From NCBI RefSeq assembly GCF_003112775.1, contig NZ_BFCH01000017.1:504938-568937 (forward strand): a stretch of DNA of 64,000 nucleotides, in the 5' to 3' direction. Under the pieces are notes generated by a model. It saw only the letters and a program-made list of their open reading frames with translations. It was not told the origin of the DNA and ran no database searches. Source of the stretch: Mycobacterium montefiorense. Lineage in GTDB: Bacteria > Actinomycetota > Actinomycetes > Mycobacteriales > Mycobacteriaceae. A program made the translations under genes and the position numbers. Below, piece after piece: positions 28,574 through 38,180 of the stretch (positions within the stretch are counted from its first letter, which is position 1; each line of letters opens with the position of its first letter).

Positions 28574-29254
28574 ATGCACCGATTGCTAGCTCCGCTGTGC
28601 GCTATAGCGTGCTTCGTTTGGGTATCGCTTGTGCTCGCACCAATGGGAAGTGCCGCCCCGGCAGTCACCTCGGCCGGGACTCCGTGGTTTGCGAACGCGG
28701 TTGGCAATGCCACACAGGTGGTTTCGGTCGTCAGCACCGGCGGCTCGAACGCGACAATGGACATCTACCAACGCTCCGCCGCCGGTTGGCAGGCGCTGCG
28801 CACCGGCGTTCCGACGCATGTCGGCTCGGCGGGCATGGCGCCGCAGGCGCGCAGTGGCGTTCCCGCCACGCCGATGGGCGTTTACAGCCTCGACTCCGCA
28901 TTCGGCACAGCGCCGAATCCCGGTACCGGGCTGCAATACACCCAAGTCTCCGGATCCAACTACTGGTGGAGCGGCGACGACCACAGCCCCACCTTCAACT
29001 CGATGCAGGTGTGCCAGAAGGCGCAGTGCCCGTTCAACACGGCTGACAGCGAGAACCTGCAGATCCCGCAGTACAAGCACGCGGTCGTGATGGGCGTCAA
29101 CAAGAACAAGACCCCGGGCGGCGGTGCCGCGTTCTTCTTCCACACCACCGACGGCCAGCCCACCGAGGGTTGCGTTGCGGTCGACGATGCTCAGCTTGTG
29201 TCGATCATGAAATGGCTGCGGCCCGGCGCAGTCATCGCGATCACCAACAAATAG
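28574..29254 (+). CDS. exported L,D-transpeptidase-like (YkuD fold) protein, Rv0309-like
   Basis: 226 residues from ATG 28574, which starts a clean signal peptide (MHRLLAPLCAIACFVWVSLV, cleaved near SAAPA). The C-terminal half has the YkuD-like catalytic pattern FFFHTTDGQPTEGCVAVDD, with His and the nucleophile Cys. The family cuts or joins peptidoglycan peptides, but short Rv0309-type proteins are of uncertain activity. An upstream in-frame ATG at 28565 is possible. Confidence 0.85.
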   Translation: MHRLLAPLCAIACFVWVSLVLAPMGSAAPAVTSAGTPWFANAVGNATQVVSVVSTGGSNATMDIYQRSAAGWQALRTGVPTHVGSAGMAPQARSGVPATPMGVYSLDSAFGTAPNPGTGLQYTQVSGSNYWWSGDDHSPTFNSMQVCQKAQCPFNTADSENLQIPQYKHAVVMGVNKNKTPGGGAAFFFHTTDGQPTEGCVAVDDAQLVSIMKWLRPGAVIAITNK

Positions 29255-29257
29255 CTA

Positions 29258-29737
29258 TCAACTGGCGCCCGCGATGGCGCGACCGGGCTTGAGCGTGAAG
29301 TTCATGCCCTCCAACGACATTGTGGCGTCGTAGGTTCGGTCGTAGCCGGTGCCGCTGATCTTCCAGCCGCCGTCGGTGCGCCGGTAGGTGTCGCGGTAGA
29401 AGGCCGCACCGATCAGCATGAAATTGAGCTCGGCGAGCATCACGCGGTCCTGTAGATACCAACTGCCCGTTGCGGTGTCGCCGTCGACGGTGATGTCGGG
29501 ATGGGTGACGCGGTGTTCGGTGATGACGTTCGCGGGCAGCGAGGTGCGCATGAACTCGACCAAGTCGGCACGGTTGGTGAAGTGCAACTCGTTACCGATC
29601 GACGGCCCGTAGTCGGCCTTGATGTCCTCGGCCATGGTGTCGGTGAAGTCGTCCCAGTGCTTGGTGTCCAGTGCGCGCAGATAGCGGTATTTGACTTGCT
29701 TGATGGCTTCGATGTCGGCCAGATCGTCGAGGGTCAT
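29258..29737 (-). CDS. SnoaL-like (NTF2-fold) protein, Rv0310c-like
   Basis: 159 residues from ATG 29737. The NTF2/SnoaL-4 pattern is DLADIEAIKQVKYRYLRALDTKHWDD, then ITEHRVTHPDITVDGDTATGSWYL and a C-terminal DGGWKISGTGYDRTY. This fold gives ketosteroid-isomerase-like or dehydratase enzymes and small binding proteins. It starts 4 bp after the stop of the TetR gene and is probably in its operon. Confidence 0.8.
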   Translation of the reverse strand: MTLDDLADIEAIKQVKYRYLRALDTKHWDDFTDTMAEDIKADYGPSIGNELHFTNRADLVEFMRTSLPANVITEHRVTHPDITVDGDTATGSWYLQDRVMLAELNFMLIGAAFYRDTYRRTDGGWKISGTGYDRTYDATMSLEGMNFTLKPGRAIAGAS

Positions 29738-29741
29738 CTCG

Positions 29742-30362
29742 TCATTGCAGCACACGGGTGACCATGTCGATCAGGGCCCGTCGCTCCAGGCTCCAATCGA
29801 TGGCCGTTCCGGTGACCATCTGGGCCAGCACCACACCCCGCAGTGTGGACCAAATCACCTCGGCCACACCGGCATTCGCTGGATCCGTAGTGATCAGCCG
29901 GCCGAGCTGGGCGATCGCGGAGTTCATTTCGAGCAGGTGCCGTCGCGACGACTGGCCCAGGCTGCCGCGGGTGGCTCGCAGGATCTCGAAGGCGGCCATC
30001 GACGTCGGGCTGCTGTAGCAACTCCATGCAGTGTCGATGACGACCTCGATGCGCTGTTGCGGCGGTAACGTGCTGACGTCTGCCGACGACAGGCTCTCGA
30101 TCAGTCTGTCCACTCCATCGTCGACAACGGCCATCAGCAGGCCGTTGCGATCCCCGAAGTGGTATTGGATGACACCCCAGGTGACGCCGGCACGTTCGGC
30201 CACGTGCTTGGCGGTGGCGGCGGCGAAACCCTCCTCCTGGATGCAGCGGACCGTCTCGTCGATGATCTTCGCCCGGGTGTCGTCGCCACGCTTGCGCGGC
30301 GCACTGGTACGCCGGGTCGGACTGACGGAGCGCCCGGGTGTCTGGCCTGCAGCAATGGACAT
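29742..30362 (-). CDS. TetR-family regulator
   Basis: 206 residues. The helix-turn-helix covers about residues 40-70 (FAAATAKHVAERAGVTWGVIQYHFGDR). It is divergent from the Rv0311-like gene, with an ATAGACAGATCTAT dyad between them, and is directly followed by the SnoaL-like gene. I do not recall this regulator between Rv0310c and Rv0311 in M. tuberculosis, so it may be gained here or lost there. Confidence 0.85.
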   Translation of the reverse strand: MSIAAGQTPGRSVSPTRRTSAPRKRGDDTRAKIIDETVRCIQEEGFAAATAKHVAERAGVTWGVIQYHFGDRNGLLMAVVDDGVDRLIESLSSADVSTLPPQQRIEVVIDTAWSCYSSPTSMAAFEILRATRGSLGQSSRRHLLEMNSAIAQLGRLITTDPANAGVAEVIWSTLRGVVLAQMVTGTAIDWSLERRALIDMVTRVLQ

Positions 30363-30377
30363 TGTTGACTTTATAAC

Positions 30378-30391
30378 ATAGACAGATCTAT
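30378..30391. promoter_or_regulatory. dyad between divergent TetR and Rv0311-like gene
   Basis: ATAGA-CAGA-TCTAT, 5-bp arms, in an AT-rich 38-bp gap. TATTTT at 30389-30394 is 6 bp before the GTG at 30401, and TATAAA on the other strand lies just before the TetR ATG. Both genes may be leaderless and share this operator. Confidence 0.5.
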
Positions 30392-30400
30392 TTTTGTAGC

Positions 30401-31630
30401 GTGAGCAGCCCCTCGCGCTACGCGCAGTTGTCCCGTGCAGAGCTGGCCGTCCTGGTACCCGAGCTACTGCTGATCGGCCAGCTGATCGACCGATCCGGGA
30501 TGGCCTGGTGTATTTCCTCGTTCGGTCGCGAGGAGATGGTGCAGATCGCCATCGAGGAATGGGCGGGCGCCAGCCCCATTTACACCAGGCGCATGCAGCA
30601 AGCGCTCAACTACGTGGGCAATGATGTGCCCACCATCTTCAAGGGCCTGCAGCTCGACATCGGCGCCCCACCGCAATTCATGGATTTCCGCTACACCGTG
30701 CACGACCGATGGAATGGCGAATTCCACCTCGACCACTGCGGCGCCCTGCTCGACGTGGAGCCGATGGGCGAGCAGTACGTGTTCGGGATGTGCCACACCA
30801 TCGAGGATCCGACTTTCGACGCCACCGCGATAGCGACCAACGCGCGCGCTCAGGTGCGACCGCTGCACCGGCCGCCGCGGACCCCGGCGGACCGGAAGCC
30901 GCACTGTGCGTGGACCGTCATCATCGACGAGTCCTATCCCGAAGCCCAAAGCATCCCGGCCCTGCACATCGTTGGCCAAACCCGGGCTGCGACATGGGAA
31001 CTCGATGCCATCGACCGCTCGGACGAGGGGCAGGCGGATTACTCGGGTCCGTTGCTCTCCGATTTCGACTTTGCCGCCTTCTCGCATTCGGCCCTGGTCC
31101 GGATGGCCGACGAGGTCTGCCTGCAGATGCACCTGCTCTATCTGTCGTTCGCGATCGCGGTGCGAGCGCGTGCCGCCGACGAGGCCGAAGCTCTCGGGGT
31201 CTGCACCCGCGGCCTGATCGGCATCGCGGGCCTGGCCGCCGAACGCATTCACCACGCCCTGAAACTTCCCGGAGGGATCCAAGGAGTGTGCCGCGTCCTC
31301 GAGCTGCATCCGCTGCTGAATCCCGTGGGCTACGTTGCCGCAGAGGTGGAGTCGAACCGCCTGCACGTCACGCCGTCGCCGGCGCACGACGACGCTTCGT
31401 GGATCTCGTTGTGCTCACCCCGAACCGTTGCGCCGCTACAAGCGATCGCCACTGCGGTGGAACCCCACATCGAAGTCCGAGTTAGCGGAACGGCCACCGA
31501 CTGGACTGCGGAGCTGATCGAAACTGACACGCGCGCCGAGGAACTGCCAGAGGTTTCCGTGGTCAGAGTCAGCGGCGGGGCGACATTCCAGTTCGAACCG
31601 AGGCGTTCGCTGCCGCTCACCGTGGTCTGA
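30401..31630 (+). CDS. conserved mycobacterial protein, Rv0311-like
   Basis: 409 residues, the length recalled for Rv0311. It has no signal peptide or membrane segment. Recurrent features are Trp-rich and His-rich patches (EFHLDHCGALLDVEPMGEQYVFGMCHTIEDPTFD) in the first half and a helical middle (ADEVCLQMHLLYLSFAIAVR). No enzyme signature was recognised. The GTG is near or at the predicted transcript start. Regulation by the divergent TetR is likely. Confidence 0.8.
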   Translation: MSSPSRYAQLSRAELAVLVPELLLIGQLIDRSGMAWCISSFGREEMVQIAIEEWAGASPIYTRRMQQALNYVGNDVPTIFKGLQLDIGAPPQFMDFRYTVHDRWNGEFHLDHCGALLDVEPMGEQYVFGMCHTIEDPTFDATAIATNARAQVRPLHRPPRTPADRKPHCAWTVIIDESYPEAQSIPALHIVGQTRAATWELDAIDRSDEGQADYSGPLLSDFDFAAFSHSALVRMADEVCLQMHLLYLSFAIAVRARAADEAEALGVCTRGLIGIAGLAAERIHHALKLPGGIQGVCRVLELHPLLNPVGYVAAEVESNRLHVTPSPAHDDASWISLCSPRTVAPLQAIATAVEPHIEVRVSGTATDWTAELIETDTRAEELPEVSVVRVSGGATFQFEPRRSLPLTVV

Positions 31631-31784
31631 TACGCGGCTTTTTGTCAAGGGGTCTGCGGTACCACTTCGATGACGCAACCGCATCGAGCGGATACCAATG
31701 GCATTGCGAAGCATCGGCTTTGCGCGTGTCCGCGGCTATCGTTAACGCTGGCCACCGACCCCTATAGACGGAAGTATTCGCTCT

Positions 31785-33734
31785 ATGTACGACCCACTTG
31801 GGTTGTCGATCGGAACCACGAACCTGGTCGCAGCGCGTAGCGAAAGCCCGCCGGTTTCACGTCGTGCGGTGCTGACGCTGTACCCGCACTGCGCGCCGAA
31901 AGTTGGTCTCCCCGACGAGAATCCGAACCTTACTGAGCCCGGCATGTTGATGAGCGGGTTCGTCGACCGCGTCGGCGACTCGGTAGCGCTGGTGTCCGGC
32001 GACGGCTCCGCGCACGACCCCGACCTGTTGATGGTCGAGGCACTGGACGCGATGGTGTTGGCAGCAGGTGCTGACGCGGGTTCCTCGGAGATCTCGATCG
32101 CCGTCCCGTCGTACTGGAAACCCGCTACTACACAGGCATTACGCAACGGATTGCGGACACATCTGGGCTTCGTCCGAAGCGGTATGGCACCGCGCCTGGT
32201 GTCGGATGCGATCGCATCGTTGACCGCGGCTAACGCCGAGCTGTGCCTTGCCGCAACCGGTGTCGTCGGATTGCTTGATTTCGGCGGCTCAGGCACGTCA
32301 GTGACCCTGGTTGACCTCGCGGGTGATTTCAAACCGATCAGCGCCACAATGCGTTACACCGACTTCTCCGGTGACGAGATCGACCAGGCGCTGTTGCTCT
32401 GCGTATTCGAGGAGCTGGGGCACGGCAGCGGCATCGACCCGGCCAGCACCGCCGCGGTCGGGCAGCTCGCCAGGCTGCGCGAGCAGTGCCGTACCGCCAA
32501 AGAGCAGTTATCCACCGAGCGAACAACGGAATTCGCGGCAGAACTCGGCGGTCGCCGGGCCACCATGAAGTTCAGCCGTGACGAGCTGGGCGACCTGATC
32601 CAGGACCGGCTTACCGGACTCATCTACGCGTTCGACGATATGTTGTGCCGGCACCGCAAGGGCTGGCCCGATCTTTCCGCGGTAATCACTGTCGGCGGCG
32701 GTGCCAGCATTCCTCTTGTAAACGAACGACTTTCGGTGCACTGCCGCCGACCGGTCATGTCGCCGTCGCTACCCGCATCCGCGGCCGCTGCCGGCGCGCT
32801 GTTGCTGGCCGCGCGCGGTGAAGAAGTCGACCTGCGCACCCGCACGTCTGTCGGCTTGCTTGCCGCGTCTTCGGGCAGCGACGTCATCGAACTGCCCGCC
32901 GGTGACCTGTTGGTGATCGACCAGGAAGCCCTCACCGATCGCGAGTTGGCCTGGTCGCAAACCGAATACCCCGGAGATATCCGGGTGCCTTACACACCGG
33001 AGGCGTTCGACGAAGAAAGTAATCCCGGTGGCTGGTCGATGCGCTTGAACGTGATCGACGCACCCCGGGGACGGGCATGGCGGCGAGTGCGGCTGTCGCA
33101 GTTGGTCGTCGGGATGTTCGCCCTGGTCGCCATGACCGCGGTCGGCGGTGTCGCATACACGTTGACGGGGATTGAAAACCGCCAGGCTCCTCCGGCGCCC
33201 TCCGTCGCACCGATGCCGCTGCCACCGGTCAGCTCGCTGGTGCCCAGTCCGGCTCCGCCGCCTCCGACGGCGGTGCCGCCGCCGCCGACTGCCGCGCCGA
33301 TTCCCAGCTCGGTGCCGCCGCCACCACCACCGCCTCCGTCGCCACCGCCACCGCCCCCGCCGGTAGTGGTGACCACGCAGCCGCCGCCGGTCTACACCAC
33401 ACACCGTCCGCCGCCACCACCACCTCAGACGACGACTCCTCCGCCGCCGCCCACGACGGCAATGACGACTCCGACCACCGAGCCGCCTCCGCCGCCGCCC
33501 ACGACGACACCGACCACCACGACGACGGTGCCGATGACCACACAGTGGATCCACGTTCCGCTGCTGCCGGTGCCGATCCCGATCCAGGTGCCGGCGACTC
33601 AGGCGCCCGCGAACCCGGCTCCGCAGTATCCGGCCCAGCAATATCCCGGGGAGTACCCGGGTGGCGGATATCCGGGTGGCGGATATCCCGGCGGCGGGTA
33701 CTCGCAGAACCCATTCTTGGGGCCCGGCTACTAG
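31785..33734 (+). CDS. actin/Hsp70-fold membrane protein with long Pro/Thr-rich tail, Rv0312-like
   Basis: 649 residues. The first 360 have the phosphate-loop order of actin-like ATPases: DPLGLSIGTTNLVAAR, then LLDFGGSGTSVTLVDLAG, and AVITVGGGASIPLVNERL. A transmembrane helix follows near 445-465 (LVVGMFALVAMTAVGGVAY). The last 180 residues are a Pro/Thr-rich outer segment with poly-Pro runs, ending in PGGGYPGG repeats. DnaK-like but without a substrate domain. ATPase activity is inferred only. The next gene, at 33826, is in the same direction. Confidence 0.85.
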   Translation: MYDPLGLSIGTTNLVAARSESPPVSRRAVLTLYPHCAPKVGLPDENPNLTEPGMLMSGFVDRVGDSVALVSGDGSAHDPDLLMVEALDAMVLAAGADAGSSEISIAVPSYWKPATTQALRNGLRTHLGFVRSGMAPRLVSDAIASLTAANAELCLAATGVVGLLDFGGSGTSVTLVDLAGDFKPISATMRYTDFSGDEIDQALLLCVFEELGHGSGIDPASTAAVGQLARLREQCRTAKEQLSTERTTEFAAELGGRRATMKFSRDELGDLIQDRLTGLIYAFDDMLCRHRKGWPDLSAVITVGGGASIPLVNERLSVHCRRPVMSPSLPASAAAAGALLLAARGEEVDLRTRTSVGLLAASSGSDVIELPAGDLLVIDQEALTDRELAWSQTEYPGDIRVPYTPEAFDEESNPGGWSMRLNVIDAPRGRAWRRVRLSQLVVGMFALVAMTAVGGVAYTLTGIENRQAPPAPSVAPMPLPPVSSLVPSPAPPPPTAVPPPPTAAPIPSSVPPPPPPPPSPPPPPPPVVVTTQPPPVYTTHRPPPPPPQTTTPPPPPTTAMTTPTTEPPPPPPTTTPTTTTTVPMTTQWIHVPLLPVPIPIQVPATQAPANPAPQYPAQQYPGEYPGGGYPGGGYPGGGYSQNPFLGPGY

Positions 33735-33825
33735 CGGGTGCGGTTCGGCCGCGAGCAAACTTCGTGGCGGATCGCCGCGCGCGGGCGCACACTGGGCTTA
33801 ACGCTACGAGCTGCAAGGAGGCCAC

Positions 33826-34212
33826 GTGGGCGAGCATGGAGCGTTCGGATTTGATCCCGAGGAGTTCGATCGGGTGATCAGGGAGGGCGGCGAGGGGCTG
33901 CGCGACGTGTTCCAGCGGATCAGCAGGTTCGCGGTCGCTCCAGGCGCCGGGACGGGCTGGTCGGCGTTTTTCGACGACTTGGCACGGCGGCCCCGCTCCG
34001 GACCGGAAACCGCCGGTGAGGCCGGCGACGGCGTCTGGGCGATCTACACCCTGGACGCCACGGGTGGTGCCCACGTCGAACAGGTATACCCGAGCGAGCT
34101 CGACGCGTTGCGGGCTAACAAGAACAATGTCGATCCGAAGCGCAAGGTGCGTTTCCTGCCGTATGGCATCGCGGTCGGCGTGCTCGACGACGATTCGGAC
34201 GAGCAAACTTAG
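33826..34212 (+). CDS. conserved mycobacterial protein, Rv0313-like
   Basis: 128 residues from GTG, preceded by AAGGAGG. No transmembrane or signal segment. The C-terminal half (GVWAIYTLDATGGAHVEQVYPSELDALRANKNN) is the conserved part in mycobacteria. It follows the actin-fold protein and probably shares its transcript. Function unknown. Confidence 0.8.
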   Translation: MGEHGAFGFDPEEFDRVIREGGEGLRDVFQRISRFAVAPGAGTGWSAFFDDLARRPRSGPETAGEAGDGVWAIYTLDATGGAHVEQVYPSELDALRANKNNVDPKRKVRFLPYGIAVGVLDDDSDEQT

Positions 34213-34263
34213 TGGCCTTTTCGGGCGTTCCCACCAGCAGGGATAACGCCTAGGGTTTCAAAC

Positions 34264-37200
34264 GTGACGCCAGCATCGCCGGTGTGCCAGGTGTGCGGCT
34301 CTGTGCCGCGTCAAGGCGCGCGCTTCTGCGATTCCTGCGGCGCCCCGCTGGCACCCAACGTCGAGACGGCCGAATACAAGCAGGTGACCGTTCTCTTCGC
34401 GGACGTGGTGCGGTCGATGGACATCGCCGCGTCGTTGGGCCCCGAGCGGCTGCGCGAGGTGATGACCGAGCTGGTCAATCAGTCGGCATCGGTGGTCCAG
34501 CGCTACGGCGGCACCGTCGACAAGTTCACCGGCGACGGCATCATGGCGCTTTTCGGCGCACCAATCACCTTGGAGGATCACGCTTTTCGTGCGTGCCTGG
34601 CGGCCCTCGGCATTCAGGAGGTGGTCCGCCAGCTGGCAGTCGAGGTGGGCCGCCGCGACGGGATCGACCTTCGCTTGCGGGTCGGGCTGAATTCGGGCCA
34701 GGTGATCGCCGGCGAGGTCGCGACCCACCTCGGGTACACCGCAGTCGGGGAACAGGTGGGCATGGCCCAGCGGATGGAATCGGTGGCACCGCCCGGCGGT
34801 GTCATGCTCAGCGAGTCGACAGCACGGCTCGTCGAGGACCGAACCGTGCTGGGCGAGCCTGAGACCGTGCACATCAAGGGTTTCGCCACTACCGTGCCGG
34901 CCCGGCGCCTGCTGGCCGCCGACGGTGAACACCGCAAGCCGCGCCGTCAGTCCCGTCTCGTCGGGCGGCAGCGGGAGAAGGACGCCGTCGCGCAACTGCT
35001 GGAACAGGCCAGCCGCGGTGCGGGAACCGTGATCACGGTGACCGGCCGCCCGGGCGTGGGCAAGACCCGGCTGGTCCGCGAGTCGTTAGCCGCAGCGCGC
35101 AATGCTGGATTCGAGGTGTCCTTCACCTATTGCGAATCCCACACCCGCGAGATTCCATTCCACGTGATCTCCCGGCTGCTGCGCGCGGTCTTCGGTCTCG
35201 GCGGACTCACCCTCGAAGTGGCGCGGGCGCGGGTGCGCACCGAAATCCCGGGGGCGGGTGTCGAGGATCTGGTGCTGCTCGACGACTTGCTCGGCATCCG
35301 GGACCCCGATATGCCGTGCCCGGATATCACCCCGGATGCCCGCCGTCGCCGGCTGGTCGACCTGATCAACACCATTTCGCTGGCCCGGCCCGAGTCCGCG
35401 ATCTACGTCATCGATGATGCCCAGTGGATCGACAGCGTGAGCGAATCGCTGCTCGCCGAATTCGCGGCGGCGATACCCGGGATGCAGGCGACGCTGCTCG
35501 TCGCCTATCGGCCCGAATACTCGGGGCCGCTGTCCCGGATCCCGGGCGCTCATTCGTTCGCCCTTGAACCACTGGGTAATTCGTACATCACCGAACTGAT
35601 CAACGAGCTGCTGGGGGCCGACCCTTCGGTGGCAGGATTGTCGACGGTGATTGCCGACCGGGCTGGCGGGCTGCCGTTCGCCGCCGAGGAGATCGTGCGT
35701 GACCTCGCCGAGCGGGGCGAGCTCGAGGGCGCGCCGGGCGCCTACGTGTGTGTGCGCGAAGTGCGCAGAATCCATGTTCCGGCCAGCCTGCAGGGCATCA
35801 TCGGGGCGCGCATCGATCGGCTCAATGCCACGGCGAAGCGCACCCTGAACGCCGCCGCCGTCATCGGCGCGCAGTTCGACACCGAATTGCTGAAATGTCT
35901 GTTCGGAGCCGTCGATGTGGCCCCACTGGTCCAGGCGGCACTGGTCGAACAGGTCGGCTTCACACCACACGCGACGTACGCCTTCTGCCATCCGCTCATT
36001 CAGGCGGTGGCCTATGAATCGCAATTGAAGGCCGGCAGAGCGGAACTGCATCGCCGGGTGGCTGCGGTATTGCAGCGCACCTACGGCGAATTCACTGGCC
36101 AGGAGGCCTCGATCGTCGCCACGCAGTACGCGGCGGCCGGGGATTTGCGTCAAGCCTATGAGTGGTACATGCAGGCCGGGACCTGGTATGGCGGACGTGA
36201 TATCCGCGCGGCCCGGGCCAGTTGGCAACAGGCCGAGCGGTTCGCGGACCGGCTCCCCGACGATCACCCAGACCGGCCAGCTATGCGCATCGCGCCGCGA
36301 GCCCTGCTGTGCGGCAGTGTGTTTCAGGTTGGCGGCACGCCCGACGAGACTGGTTTCGACGAATTGCGTGCTCTAACCACGCAGGGCGGCGACAAGAGGT
36401 CATTGGCCGTCGGCATGGCGGGCCATCTCACCACGCTGACGTTCAACTCCCAGCACCGGGAGGCGGCCGCCATGGCGATGGAGTTCGCCACGCTCGTCGA
36501 GTCGATCGGCGACCCGGCGATGACAGCCGGGCTGTTCTATGCCGCCGCCCAGGCCAAGTGGGAGGTCGGTGAGGCGACCGAATGCCTGCAGCTGGCGCAA
36601 CGGATCATCGATGTCGCACACGGCGATCCCACCATGGGCAACTTCGTGATCGGCTCCCCGCTAGCCTGGGCGATCACGTTAAAGGGCGCTGCCGGAATGT
36701 TTTTGGGCCGGCCGGGCTGGCGGCAGGACCTCGAGGAGGGCATCGCACTGGCCCGCTCGTTCGACCCGACCACCCATCCGTTCGCGCAGCTGTACAAATA
36801 TGCGGCCGCGGTGCAGAACGGCGGGTTGCTGCCTACGGCCGAAGACGTGGCGCAGACAGCCGAGTCACTGGACATCGCCCAACGTTCCGGCGACAACGCC
36901 GCATTGGCGTACGCACTGGTGAATCGGGCCACCGCGCTGATCCACGGCACTGAGGAAGGCGCAGCGGAAGGCTTCGAATATCTGGCCAAGGCTCGCGAGA
37001 TATTCGTCGACGAGAAGCTGATCGTGGCGATCCGGCGAATGACCGACGTCGAAATCGCCTGTGGGCGTGCCCGATCCGGTGATGTGGACGGCGCGATCGA
37101 CTTGGTCTCCCGGGTGCTCAACGCGCAGTTCGACGCCGGGACGATGATGTTCCGGGGCCCCGCCACCACCGCGCTTGTCGAGACATTGCTAGCGCGCGGC

Positions 37201-37434
37201 GGCCCCGGCGATATCGAGGCCGCGCAGCGCGCGATCGACAGACTCGAGGACGTCCCGACCGAACCGGGGTTCGTGCTACACGAAATTCCGGTGCTACGGC
37301 TGCGCGCGCTACTGGCCCGAGTCCATGGCGACGAGACCGGCTATCGGCAATACCTGCAACACTTTCGGGCTAGGGCGCGAGACGCTCAGTTCGAGGGCTA
37401 TCTGGCGCTGGCCGACGCGATGGACAGCGACTGA
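34264..37434 (+). CDS. zinc-ribbon / class III cyclase / ATPase / TPR signalling protein
   Basis: 1056 residues. A zinc ribbon with Cys8, Cys11, Cys22 and Cys25 leads into a class III nucleotide cyclase domain (about 39-220). Metal-site aspartates sit in TVLFADVVRSMD and FTGDGIMALFG, and RVGLNSGQVIAGEV holds the catalytic Asn. A large STAND/AAA-type ATPase follows: P-loop GRPGVGKTRL near 260 and YVIDDAQWID near 380. The rest is helical TPR-like repeats. No C-terminal LuxR helix-turn-helix is present, unlike some M. tuberculosis relatives. It probably makes cAMP in response to an unknown signal. Confidence 0.87.
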   Translation: MTPASPVCQVCGSVPRQGARFCDSCGAPLAPNVETAEYKQVTVLFADVVRSMDIAASLGPERLREVMTELVNQSASVVQRYGGTVDKFTGDGIMALFGAPITLEDHAFRACLAALGIQEVVRQLAVEVGRRDGIDLRLRVGLNSGQVIAGEVATHLGYTAVGEQVGMAQRMESVAPPGGVMLSESTARLVEDRTVLGEPETVHIKGFATTVPARRLLAADGEHRKPRRQSRLVGRQREKDAVAQLLEQASRGAGTVITVTGRPGVGKTRLVRESLAAARNAGFEVSFTYCESHTREIPFHVISRLLRAVFGLGGLTLEVARARVRTEIPGAGVEDLVLLDDLLGIRDPDMPCPDITPDARRRRLVDLINTISLARPESAIYVIDDAQWIDSVSESLLAEFAAAIPGMQATLLVAYRPEYSGPLSRIPGAHSFALEPLGNSYITELINELLGADPSVAGLSTVIADRAGGLPFAAEEIVRDLAERGELEGAPGAYVCVREVRRIHVPASLQGIIGARIDRLNATAKRTLNAAAVIGAQFDTELLKCLFGAVDVAPLVQAALVEQVGFTPHATYAFCHPLIQAVAYESQLKAGRAELHRRVAAVLQRTYGEFTGQEASIVATQYAAAGDLRQAYEWYMQAGTWYGGRDIRAARASWQQAERFADRLPDDHPDRPAMRIAPRALLCGSVFQVGGTPDETGFDELRALTTQGGDKRSLAVGMAGHLTTLTFNSQHREAAAMAMEFATLVESIGDPAMTAGLFYAAAQAKWEVGEATECLQLAQRIIDVAHGDPTMGNFVIGSPLAWAITLKGAAGMFLGRPGWRQDLEEGIALARSFDPTTHPFAQLYKYAAAVQNGGLLPTAEDVAQTAESLDIAQRSGDNAALAYALVNRATALIHGTEEGAAEGFEYLAKAREIFVDEKLIVAIRRMTDVEIACGRARSGDVDGAIDLVSRVLNAQFDAGTMMFRGPATTALVETLLARGGPGDIEAAQRAIDRLEDVPTEPGFVLHEIPVLRLRALLARVHGDETGYRQYLQHFRARARDAQFEGYLALADAMDSD

Positions 37435-37440
37435 AGCACC

Positions 37441-38151
37441 TCAACCCTGCGTGACGACGTTGTCGACACCCGAGTTGGAGATCTTCGGCGCGCCCGAGTG
37501 ATACGTCACTTGGTTGTTCATGCCGGAGGCTTCGATGCTGTCGGCGGCATCGACGGTGACCGAGTTCTTCATGCCGGACACGGACACACTGGCGCAGTGG
37601 CCGGTGATCACGATCGTGTTGGAAATCCCGCTGACGGTGACCACGTTGTCGTTGCACGCGATCGTCTTGTTCTCGTCGATGCCGGACACGTCGAGTGGGG
37701 CGCCCTGCGCCGGCAACGGCGATGTCGAGGGGCTCGCGGTGCGGCTCGGCGGAGTGCTCGTCGACGACCTCGGGCTGCGCGTGGTTGTTCGCGGTGACGT
37801 CGTCACGGGCGTGGTGGTCACACCGGAGGAGTTGATGATCGACCGGACACCGGAAAGCTGGTGTGCGGCAAAGGCCGCGATGCCTCCCGCGAGAGCCAGC
37901 ACGCCGATGACGGTGATCGTGCCGAGGATCCACCACATCCGGTTGCCGGACGGGGGTTTCGGCGCGGGCCCGCCATAAGGGCCGCCGTAGCCGTACATCG
38001 GCGGTGGCGGCGGTGGCACCGCGCCTGGGGGTGGTGGCGGGTAGGCCGGCGCGCCCTGCGGCACATCACTTAGCTCGGAAGCGCGTGCGGCATCAGCCAG
38101 CGGGCGCTCCAGGTCCCGAATCCGCTTTTCCGGGTCGTCCTGCGATTCCAT
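37441..38151 (-). CDS. DUF3060 membrane protein, Rv0314c-like
   Basis: 236 residues. The N-terminus is cytosolic and Pro-rich (PPPPGAVPPPPPPMYGYGG). One transmembrane helix lies near residues 72-95 (MWWILGTITVIGVLALAGGI). The Ser/Thr-rich linker is followed by a beta-repeat DUF3060 domain (about 165-236) with the repeated pattern VSGISNTIVITG, VSGMKNSVTVDA, ASGMNNQVTYHSG. Likely extracytoplasmic. It is convergent with the cyclase and divergent from the reductase gene. Confidence 0.82.
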   Translation of the reverse strand: MESQDDPEKRIRDLERPLADAARASELSDVPQGAPAYPPPPPGAVPPPPPPMYGYGGPYGGPAPKPPSGNRMWWILGTITVIGVLALAGGIAAFAAHQLSGVRSIINSSGVTTTPVTTSPRTTTRSPRSSTSTPPSRTASPSTSPLPAQGAPLDVSGIDENKTIACNDNVVTVSGISNTIVITGHCASVSVSGMKNSVTVDAADSIEASGMNNQVTYHSGAPKISNSGVDNVVTQG

Positions 38152-38180
38152 GGACAGATGCTCCCACCGGACGGCCGGTA

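Noticed and set aside
33200..33730. CRISPR or repeat array in the Rv0312-like tail
   Set aside because: The repetition is codon-level Pro/Thr and PGGGY coding; no palindromic repeat or unique spacers.
32769..33758. Minus-strand Arg-rich frame opposite the Rv0312-like gene
   Set aside because: Antisense of the Pro/Thr-rich repeat tail; poly-Arg/Gly readings come from the repeat itself.
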